Shown here: positions 7,019 to 13,132 of the stretch, piece after piece | Layout of the letters: each line of letters opens with the position of its first letter | Numbering within the stretch: the stretch's first letter is position 1 | Program-made: the position numbers and the translations under genes | DNA from: Methylomonas sp. | Lineage (GTDB): Bacteria > Pseudomonadota > Gammaproteobacteria > Methylococcales > Methylomonadaceae | Length of the DNA stretch: 24,614 nucleotides | Assembly (NCBI GenBank): GCA_026990815.1 | Contig: JALXCS010000086.1 | Coordinates: 1 to 24,614 of the forward strand | Direction of reading: 5' to 3' | Notes under the pieces: generated by a model | Database searches by the model: none | The model's input: the letters and a program-made list of their open reading frames with translations, nothing else | Told to the model about the DNA's origin: nothing

Positions 7019-8212
7019 TTAACGACTGGTTATTTCAAAATCCACTCTACGGTTTTTAGCGCGGCCTTCTTCGGTACTGTTATCGGCAACTGGGACTGTT
7101 TCACCCAAACCAACAGTTGTAATGCGGGCAGGATCAATGCCTTGTTCAACCAGATATTTTTTGACAGCTTCAGCTCTGCGCTTGGAAAGTTGAAGATTGT
7201 ATTCAGCTGGGCCTATACTGTCGGTGTGGCCTTCTATTTCAATAGTAATATTCGGGTTTTCGTTTAATACTTTGACAGCATTTTGAAACATGCCGTGGTA
7301 TTCAGGCTTGATAGCGTCACTGTCAAAGTCGAAGAAAACTCCGTGATAGGCCCAGCAGCCGTCGCTGCCAACAATTGCACCTTTTGGGGTGTCAGGGCAT
7401 TTGTCGTCTTTGTCTGGAACCCCATCGCCATCTGAATCTAATGGCCCTGGAGTCGCTACTATTTTGGATTTATCGAACAACATTCTTTCTACAAAGATAT
7501 GCATGTTTTTACTTGAAGCAATATCGGTGGCAGTTACGCCAAAGCCGCAGCCAACTGAATCTGACATTTTTTGCAACAGAAATCGGCCATCAGCATCTTT
7601 TTCATTGCCAACCCATACGCTATAGACACATAATCTATCACCATATTTTGCTTGTAGATCTTTGATCGCTGGAATGGGTGATTTATCAAGTTGATGGCCA
7701 TCACTTACTACCAGTAATGCAATGGTTCCAGTTGTGGAAGCCAAGTCACTACCGGCCAGGTCAATTGATTTATGCATGGGAGAGCCGCCACCGGAACAGG
7801 CTATATCATCAATCCCACCAGCAAATGAAGTTTTTGAATATTTGCTGAGTGGCAGGTTAAGTTTGCTGCGCTTGAAGCCAGTGCAAGGACCAAAGCCAAA
7901 ACTTCGGATTCCTGCATTAAGGTTTATGGCCGGGATGGTTTTGCTCATCCTGATTAAAATTTCTTTTTCAACTGCCAGTTTGGTTGGATTGGTATTCATT
8001 GCATAAGCTGCACCTTCAAATGCTTCACCGCTGGAGCCTGAAGCATCAACAATGACATAGAGATTATCAGTTTTTTGTGTGTATTTGGTTGTGGGAGAAT
8101 TTAAGTCAATGGGTTCCGCTTGGAATGGTTGAAAGGTATTTATTGCTTGAGTTGCACATCCGGTTATAAATGCGAAGACAAGCAGCGAAGAAAGTCTGAT
8201 TGATTTCATCAT
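7019..8212 (-). CDS. Lipoprotein with VWA domain, type 3 acidic repeat and OmpA peptidoglycan-binding domain
   Basis: Cell-envelope protein of 397 residues. A lipobox (FITGC) predicts cleavage before C19 and lipid anchoring; no Asp follows the Cys, so outer-membrane sorting is expected. Residues about 50-245 form a von Willebrand A-like domain with the metal-site motif DASGS (56-60), a serine in GGGSPMH (144) and D171 in VSDGH. Next comes a calcium-binding type 3 motif DSDGDGVPDKDDKCPD (259-274). The OmpA domain (about 290-397) keeps the diaminopimelate ligands D331 and R346. Six cysteines after C19 could form disulfides. AGGA sits five bases before the ATG. No partner gene is adjacent: serS is convergent and the Sel1 gene divergent. 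The function of the VWA part is unknown; tethering a partner to the wall is my inference. Confidence 0.85.
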   Translation of the reverse strand: MMKSIRLSSLLVFAFITGCATQAINTFQPFQAEPIDLNSPTTKYTQKTDNLYVIVDASGSSGEAFEGAAYAMNTNPTKLAVEKEILIRMSKTIPAINLNAGIRSFGFGPCTGFKRSKLNLPLSKYSKTSFAGGIDDIACSGGGSPMHKSIDLAGSDLASTTGTIALLVVSDGHQLDKSPIPAIKDLQAKYGDRLCVYSVWVGNEKDADGRFLLQKMSDSVGCGFGVTATDIASSKNMHIFVERMLFDKSKIVATPGPLDSDGDGVPDKDDKCPDTPKGAIVGSDGCWAYHGVFFDFDSDAIKPEYHGMFQNAVKVLNENPNITIEIEGHTDSIGPAEYNLQLSKRRAEAVKKYLVEQGIDPARITTVGLGETVPVADNSTEEGRAKNRRVDFEITSR

Positions 8213-8394
8213 ATCGTTCCTTTGTATAAAGTTTATTTGTTAAGTCTAACTTACTAACATAGGGGATTTTATCATTAATAATCTTATGAAAACATTATTT
8301 TTGTTGGGAGTTTTGACTACAGAATACAAAAGGTGTGATTTTGAAAGCAGTCATGAAATAATGGGACATTACTCTTTTTTTGAGTGGGGAAGCT

Positions 8395-8913
8395 ATGGTT
8401 AATACACTGAAAATTTTATTTATTGGATTGGTGCTGGTTATTTCGGGAAATGCAGTAGCATTGGGACAACCAGGATTAGAAGAAATTATTCAATTGGCTG
8501 AACAAGGTAACGCATTGGCTCAGGCCAAGATGGGAGCTATTTATTTTTTGGGAGATAATGTGGACTTGGGACCTAAAGCTCGGTTTAAAGAGAAGTCCAG
8601 GCTGAAAGTGGCGCAGCCGTTGCTTAAAGATATTAAGAAAGATGCTAAGAAAGCAGCGCAATGGTATCAAAAGGCTGCAAATCAAGGCTTAATGGAAGCA
8701 GAAATTGTTTTAGCTGCGCTATATGATAGCGGAGTAGGTGTGACTTTAAATGTCAGAGAGGCTGATAAATGGTATAAGCGAGCGGCAGATCATGGTAGTG
8801 GTACTGCTAAGGCAATTACCGGGAAATATAAAGGTAAAAGATTGCAAGCATCTAAAGATATACCACAAACCTATGCTTTGGAAATTCTGGATAAAAAATT
8901 TATAACAAAATGA
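8395..8913 (+). CDS. Small secreted Sel1-repeat (TPR-like) protein
   Basis: 172 residues with a signal peptide: N-terminal K6, a hydrophobic stretch ILFIGLVLVISG, and a likely cut after NAVA near residue 22. Two or more Sel1 repeats follow. The first is split by a charged insertion (AEQGNALAQAKMGAIYFLG, then about 35 residues). The clear ones are AAQWYQKAANQGLMEAEIV and ADKWYKRAADHGSGTAKA. Sel1 repeats form solenoids that bind other proteins. I chose the ATG at 8395 because GTGGGGAAG precedes it at good spacing; an in-frame TTG at 8380 is possible but less likely. The stop overlaps the gltX start (ATGA), so the two are translationally coupled. Why a secreted scaffold protein should be coupled to a synthetase is not clear from the sequence. 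Confidence 0.85.
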   Translation: MVNTLKILFIGLVLVISGNAVALGQPGLEEIIQLAEQGNALAQAKMGAIYFLGDNVDLGPKARFKEKSRLKVAQPLLKDIKKDAKKAAQWYQKAANQGLMEAEIVLAALYDSGVGVTLNVREADKWYKRAADHGSGTAKAITGKYKGKRLQASKDIPQTYALEILDKKFITK

Positions 8914-10310
8914 CTATTAAAACAAGATTTGCTCCTAGTCCAACTGGTTATTTACATGTAGGGGGGGCGAGAACAGCACTTTTTTCATGGCTATATGCCC
9001 GCAAGCACGGTGGAAAATTTGTCTTGCGAATTGAAGATACTGATCTGGAGCGATCTACCAAAGAATCTGTTAATGCCATCCTGGAAGGAATGACCTGGCT
9101 TGGATTAGAATACGATGAAGGGCCGTTTTATCAAACAGAACGATTTGACCGTTATCAGAAAGTCATCCAGCAATTGTTAGATCATGGCGATGCTTATTAT
9201 TGTTGTTGTAGTAAGGAAACTTTGGAGCAGCTTAGAAATGAACAGAAGGCACGCAAAGAGAAGCCAAGGTATGATGGTCGTTGTCGGGATGCAAAGCACG
9301 AGGACAGTAAAGAAGCAGTAATTCGTTTTAGAAATCCTGATGTAGGGGAAGTCGTCATAAAAGATCTGGTTAAAGGCGATATTGTGATTGCCAATAAAGA
9401 ACTTGATGATCTGATTATTGCTCGCTCCGATGGCTCGCCAACCTATAATCTGACGGTTGTTGTGGATGATATGGATATGGGGATTACTCATGTTATCCGA
9501 GGCGATGATCATATCAACAATACCCCAAGACAAATAAATATTCTAAAAGCCTTAGCTGCTGAATTGCCACAATATGCCCATGTTCCAATGATTTTAGGTG
9601 ATGATGGGTCAAGGCTCTCCAAACGGCATGGAGCGATCAGTGTCATGCAATATCGGGATGAAGGTTTTTTACCAGAAGCATTACTTAATTATCTGGTTCG
9701 TCTTGGTTGGTCTCATGGAGATCAAGAGGTTTTTTCAGTGGATGAAATGATTGAGTTTTTTGATCTGGAGAATGTCAATGTTTCGGCCTCTACATTTAAC
9801 AGTGAGAAATTGTTGTGGCTGAATCATTATTATATGATGCATAGTGATTCTGCACATGTTGCCAGACATCTGAGTTGGCATATGGGTAATCTAAATATTG
9901 ACCCTGCAATTGATGGGCCTGATTTAGTCAAAGTTGTCGAAATTCAACGAGAACGCTGCAAAACCTTGGTGGAAATGGCTCAGGCAAGTGCATTTTTTTA
10001 TAAGGAATTCGAACAATATGATGAGAAAGCAGCCAAGAAGAGTTTTAAGCAAGGCTGCGAGCTGGTTTTGAAAAATCTATTTGACAAGTTTTCTGAACTG
10101 GAACAGTGGCAAGGAGAGCAATTGCACCAGATTGTTCTGGATGTTGCTGAAGCTATGGATTTGAAGCTGGGTAAAGTTGCGCAACCATTGCGTGTCGCAA
10201 TTTCTGGAGCATCTGTTTCACCTCCGATTGATGTGACTTTATCTTTGCTTGGCAGAAAGAAAACTTTGGCCAGAATTTCAAGGGCAATAAATTTTATTGA
10301 GAAACTTTAG
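8910..10310 (+). CDS. gltX: Glutamate--tRNA ligase
   Basis: Class I synthetase that charges tRNA-Glu. The HIGH-type signature is HVGG (16-19) in APSPTGYLHVGGARTALF. The KMSKS equivalent is SRLSKR (234-239). Zinc-type cysteines C98, C100 and C125 occur in YYCCCSK and YDGRC, as in the E. coli enzyme. Length (466) is typical, and the C-terminal helical anticodon-binding region ends LLGRKKTLARISRAI. Whether it also charges tRNA-Gln cannot be read by eye, and glnS or gatCAB are not in the window. The start overlaps the stop of the Sel1 gene by four bases. tRNA-Ala and tRNA-Glu genes follow 53 bases later under their own promoter. Confidence 0.97.
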   Translation: MTIKTRFAPSPTGYLHVGGARTALFSWLYARKHGGKFVLRIEDTDLERSTKESVNAILEGMTWLGLEYDEGPFYQTERFDRYQKVIQQLLDHGDAYYCCCSKETLEQLRNEQKARKEKPRYDGRCRDAKHEDSKEAVIRFRNPDVGEVVIKDLVKGDIVIANKELDDLIIARSDGSPTYNLTVVVDDMDMGITHVIRGDDHINNTPRQINILKALAAELPQYAHVPMILGDDGSRLSKRHGAISVMQYRDEGFLPEALLNYLVRLGWSHGDQEVFSVDEMIEFFDLENVNVSASTFNSEKLLWLNHYYMMHSDSAHVARHLSWHMGNLNIDPAIDGPDLVKVVEIQRERCKTLVEMAQASAFFYKEFEQYDEKAAKKSFKQGCELVLKNLFDKFSELEQWQGEQLHQIVLDVAEAMDLKLGKVAQPLRVAISGASVSPPIDVTLSLLGRKKTLARISRAINFIEKL

Positions 10311-10318
10311 ATCCGGGC

Positions 10319-10346
10319 TAGACATAAAAAAAAACCATTGTATAAT
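10319..10346 (+). promoter_or_regulatory. Promoter of the tRNA-Ala/tRNA-Glu operon
   Basis: TAGACA (10319-10324) and a perfect TATAAT (10341-10346) are 16 bases apart, directly after gltX and 17 bases before the first tRNA base. The expected start falls in the CCCCTTC leader. This lets the tRNAs be expressed independently of gltX. Confidence 0.75.
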
Positions 10347-10347
10347 A

Positions 10348-10367
10348 CCCCTTCTCAACTGAAGGGG
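10348..10367 (+). repeat. Leader inverted repeat overlapping the tRNA-Ala 5' end
   Basis: CCCCTTC (10348-10354) is a perfect complement of GAAGGGG (10361-10367), with a 6-base loop. The 3' arm includes the first four bases of the mature tRNA, so in the precursor the leader can pair with the strand that later forms the acceptor stem. Confidence 0.6.
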
Positions 10368-10439
10368 CCATAGCTCAATTGGGAGAGCGCAACACTGGCA
10401 GTGTTGAGGTCGGCGGTTCGATCCCGCCTGGCTCCACCA
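10364..10439 (+). tRNA. tRNA-Ala (anticodon GGC)
   Basis: 76 bases with an encoded CCA. The acceptor stem GGGGCCA/TGGCTCC contains the G3-U70 wobble pair that identifies alanine tRNA. The anticodon stem CAACA/TGTTG closes the loop CTGGCAG, giving anticodon GGC for codon GCC. The T-arm GGCGGTTCGATCCCGCC is intact. Confidence 0.97.
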
Positions 10440-10461
10440 ATAATTCAGTTAGTCAGTTCTA

Positions 10462-10537
10462 GTCCCCATCGTCTAGAGGCCTAGGACACCGCCCTTTCAC
10501 GGCGGTAACGGGGGTTCGAACCCCCCTGGGGACGCCA
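10462..10537 (+). tRNA. tRNA-Glu (anticodon TTC)
   Basis: 76 bases with an encoded CCA. Acceptor stem GTCCCCA/TGGGGAC, anticodon stem CCGCC/GGCGG with loop CTTTCAC (anticodon TTC), and a GC-rich T-arm with GTTCGAA. It lies 22 bases after tRNA-Ala in the same unit and is the substrate of the neighbouring gltX product. Confidence 0.97.
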
Positions 10538-10543
10538 TCTTAA

Positions 10544-10577
10544 AAAAAAGGGTTGATAGAATTATCAACCCTTTTTT
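10544..10577 (+). terminator. Intrinsic terminator of the tRNA operon
   Basis: A 15-bp perfect stem: AAAAAAGGGTTGATA (10544-10558), loop GAAT, then TATCAACCCTTTTTT (10563-10577), ending in six T. It starts seven bases after the tRNA-Glu CCA. Confidence 0.95.
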
Positions 10578-10685
10578 ATTGTCTTTTTCTGAAGGCTGTC
10601 GTAAATCTTTACCACTTTAAACAGTACACATCTGGCAAATTTAAGGTATACAATAAAACTAGATTTAATCTGGTGGGAGAAAGAA

Positions 10686-11075
10686 ATGGCTGATGCGCAC
10701 GACAACAAGATAATCGATAAGTTAACCTCTCAGCAAGTTGAGATTTGTTGGAATAAAGGAACTGAAGCAGCTTTTACGGGCAAATATGTTCATTGTGATA
10801 AAGCTGGCACCTATGTTTGTGTTTGTTGCGGAAATTCTTTGTTCGAATCGGAAACAAAGTTTGACTCTGGTTCTGGCTGGCCTAGCTTTTGGGATGTGGT
10901 CTCAGGTCAAAGTTTGAAAACAATTGTCGACACCAGTCACGGTATGCAGCGTATTGAAGTAATTTGCAAATCTTGTGGCGCTCATTTGGGGCATGTTTTT
11001 GAAGATGGTCCTGAACCAACAGGGTTACGATATTGTATTAATTCGCTGGCTTTAGATTTAAAAGAACGCAAATGA
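10686..11075 (+). CDS. msrB: Peptide-methionine (R)-S-oxide reductase MsrB
   Basis: Reduces the R epimer of methionine sulfoxide in oxidised proteins. The 129-residue protein has the structural zinc pairs C45/C48 (VCVCC) and C94/C97 (CKSCG), the core GSGWPSFW (62-69), GHVFEDGP (102-109) and the catalytic C117 in RYCINS. At position 63, where E. coli MsrB has the resolving cysteine (SGCGWPSF), this protein has serine. The extra C47 between the zinc cysteines is one possible substitute; direct recycling by thioredoxin is another. GGGAG precedes the ATG. The stop overlaps the next gene by four bases (ATGA). A -10-like TATACAAT lies at about 10646-10653 but no good -35 accompanies it. Confidence 0.95.
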   Translation: MADAHDNKIIDKLTSQQVEICWNKGTEAAFTGKYVHCDKAGTYVCVCCGNSLFESETKFDSGSGWPSFWDVVSGQSLKTIVDTSHGMQRIEVICKSCGAHLGHVFEDGPEPTGLRYCINSLALDLKERK

Positions 11076-12367
11076 GTAAAGAAAAAGTTCAGGATTTATT
11101 GGATTTTATTGATGCCAGCCCGAGTCCGTGGCATGCCGTTACTACAATTGAAAAGCGTTTACAGGCCCATCAATTTACTAAACTTGATGAAACAGTAAAA
11201 TGGCAGTTACAAGCGAATGGCCGTCATTATGTTGTCCGGGACGATTCTTCAATCGTTGTGTTTATTATAGGGAAGAAACCATTAGCGGAAGCTGGATTTA
11301 AATTAGTTGGCGCACATACAGATTCGCCAGGATTAAGATTAAAGCCAAATGCACCTCATGCTAAGGATGGCTTATTAAGACTTGGTGTTGAAGTTTATGG
11401 TGGACCAATATTGGCTACCTTTACTGATCGTGATTTGAGTTTGGCCGGGAGGGTGAGTTATCGATCTGAGCAGGGAGAAATTTTTTCACAGCTTATTGAT
11501 TTTGAACAGTCATTGCTTCGTTTGCCAAATCTTGCCATTCATATGAACCGAAATGTCAATCAAGATGGGCTGAAGTTGAACAAGCAGTCAGAATTACCAT
11601 TAATCTTATCTGTTTTATCAAATAAGCAAATACCCCAAGATTATTTTTTATCATTAATTCAGCAGCAAACTAAAATATCCCCAGGCCAGCTTTTATCATG
11701 GGAGTTCAATATTTACGATACTCAGCGAGGTGCTTTTTGGGGTGTTGATCAGGAATTTTATAGTAATAGTCAGCTGGATAATTTGGCATCCTGTCACGCT
11801 GCTCTGGAAGCGTTGCTGAGCCGACCAGAAACAAGCGATTGTACTTTGGTTTGCGCTTTTTTTGATCACGAGGAAATTGGTAGCGAAAGTAGTAAAGGGG
11901 CGGACGGCAGTTTTTTGTCTGACATATTACATAGAATTGCTTTGGCGACTGAAACTGATATTGAAGATTATCAGCGAGCCATGGCTCTGAGTTTTATGAT
12001 TAGTGCTGATATGGCCCATGCCTACCAACCAAATTTTTCCTCCGCTTATGAACCGGATCACAGGGTGATGGTAAACCAAGGTCCGGTTATAAAAGTGAAC
12101 GCCAATCTTCGATATACTTCCGAAACCCTGTCACAAGCCAAGTTTATTAGCTGGTGTGAACAGGCAGGCGTCCCCTATCAAAAATATTCCCACCATTCTG
12201 ACATTCCCTGTGGCAGCACTATCGGGCCTATGGTCTCAGCCAGACTCGGTATTTTGACCGTTGATGTGGGCAATCCGATGTGGGCGATGCACAGTATAAG
12301 AGTAAGTGCCGGTACCTTAGATCATGGATATATGATCAAGGTGCTGGAAGAATTCTTCTGGACATAA
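11072..12367 (+). CDS. apeB: M18-family aspartyl aminopeptidase
   Basis: Dinuclear zinc aminopeptidase of the cytosol that removes N-terminal acidic residues from peptides. Metal ligands and catalytic residues of family M18 are in place: H82 with D84 (GAHTDSPGLR), D236 (QLDNLAS), E267/E268 (DHEEIGS), D313 (SADMAHA) and H407 (WAMHSIR). The 431-residue length is typical for bacterial M18 enzymes. The start overlaps the msrB stop by four bases, so the pair is coupled; repair of oxidised proteins and peptide turnover would be made together. The symbol follows usual annotation of this family. Confidence 0.92.
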   Translation: MSKEKVQDLLDFIDASPSPWHAVTTIEKRLQAHQFTKLDETVKWQLQANGRHYVVRDDSSIVVFIIGKKPLAEAGFKLVGAHTDSPGLRLKPNAPHAKDGLLRLGVEVYGGPILATFTDRDLSLAGRVSYRSEQGEIFSQLIDFEQSLLRLPNLAIHMNRNVNQDGLKLNKQSELPLILSVLSNKQIPQDYFLSLIQQQTKISPGQLLSWEFNIYDTQRGAFWGVDQEFYSNSQLDNLASCHAALEALLSRPETSDCTLVCAFFDHEEIGSESSKGADGSFLSDILHRIALATETDIEDYQRAMALSFMISADMAHAYQPNFSSAYEPDHRVMVNQGPVIKVNANLRYTSETLSQAKFISWCEQAGVPYQKYSHHSDIPCGSTIGPMVSARLGILTVDVGNPMWAMHSIRVSAGTLDHGYMIKVLEEFFWT

Positions 12368-12547
12368 AGCCTATTGCCTAAAAAAAAGTCAGGCTTCTGT
12401 TGAGAAAATAATTTATTTTTCTTCAAACTTGCTACGTACTTTGATATAAAAGAGTTTTCACTTGAATCAAATTTATTTTATTTTTTGCTTAAAACTAGCA
12501 TTGTTTGAAAAATGAACTATGATTAATATCTAGGCGTTGAAAAAAGT
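12368..12547. other. AT-rich intergenic region before the yfiR cluster
   Basis: 180 bases, strongly AT-rich. AAGCCT (12367-12372) and AGGCTT (12391-12396) can pair but no T-run follows, so it is not a convincing terminator. A promoter for the yfiR unit must lie here or upstream; several TTG... and TATGAT/TTAATAT-like hexamers occur but none at standard spacing. Confidence 0.4.
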
Positions 12548-13132
12548 ATGCCCATTTCAATGATGTTTCTGTCGAATTTTAAAGCGCGAGAAATATTTCA
12601 CGAGAGATCTTTGCGTTTTTTTCGAGCCAGCATATTTGGTTTGATATTTATCATGTTTACGCATTCGTCACTCGCTGGAGCTTCTGTCGAATATAAAATA
12701 AAAGCAGCATACATTTATAATTTCACTAAATTTGTTACCTGGCCCAAGACCGAGAGCGATACTTTTAACTTGTGTATTTTAGGTAAAGAGCCTTTTGGGC
12801 CGTTGCTTAATTCTATTGAATCAAGAACCGCTCTTGGTTTGCCAATTAAATTAATACGACTCAATCATTTCGATGCTTCAAGACAGTGTCATATCTTGTT
12901 TTTAGGAGATGCAATTAGAAAAGATGTTAGAGAAGCCATTGCTAGTGCCAGTATTCTTACCGTTAGTGAAGAAAAACAGTTTGCCGAACATGGAGGAATG
13001 ATCGGTTTTATTGTTAAAAATGGCAAGGTGAAGTTGCAAATTAATCTAGGGCGTGCCAAACAAGCCGGGCTGGAAATCAGTGCCAAGCTGCTGGAAGTAT
13101 CAGAAGTTATTGAAGGTAATGGTGATGGTTAA
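12548..13132 (+). CDS. yfiR: YfiR-family periplasmic regulator (DUF4154)
   Basis: 194 residues. After a charged N-terminus a hydrophobic segment (28-42, with SLAGA at 41-45) predicts export to the periplasm. The mature part carries the family hallmarks: EYKIKAAYIYNFTKFVTWP (48-66), FNLCILGKEPFG (73-84), CHILFLG (114-120), GGMIGF (149-154) and a C-terminal INLGRAKQAGLEISAKLLEV (165-184). Cysteines C76 and C114 may pair. In Pseudomonas aeruginosa YfiR holds the cyclase YfiN inactive from the periplasmic side; here the next gene encodes a related CHASE8 protein, so a similar brake is inferred. The start has only an A-rich stretch and a poor ribosome site; in-frame ATGs follow at 12560 and 12563. 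The end overlaps the next gene by eight bases. Confidence 0.92.
   Translation: MPISMMFLSNFKAREIFHERSLRFFRASIFGLIFIMFTHSSLAGASVEYKIKAAYIYNFTKFVTWPKTESDTFNLCILGKEPFGPLLNSIESRTALGLPIKLIRLNHFDASRQCHILFLGDAIRKDVREAIASASILTVSEEKQFAEHGGMIGFIVKNGKVKLQINLGRAKQAGLEISAKLLEVSEVIEGNGDG

Noticed and set aside
8380..8394. TTG start for the Sel1-repeat protein
   Set aside because: The ATG at 8395 follows a strong GTGGGGAAG and gives a standard signal peptide.
12367..12396. Possible terminator after the M18 aminopeptidase gene
   Set aside because: The AAGCCT/AGGCTT arms are 18 bases apart and no T-run follows.
13053..13124. Longer N-terminus for the GGDEF-EAL protein
   Set aside because: It would overlap yfiR by 80 bases and add residues unlike any signal or membrane segment; the ATG at 13125 has a well-placed GAAGG.
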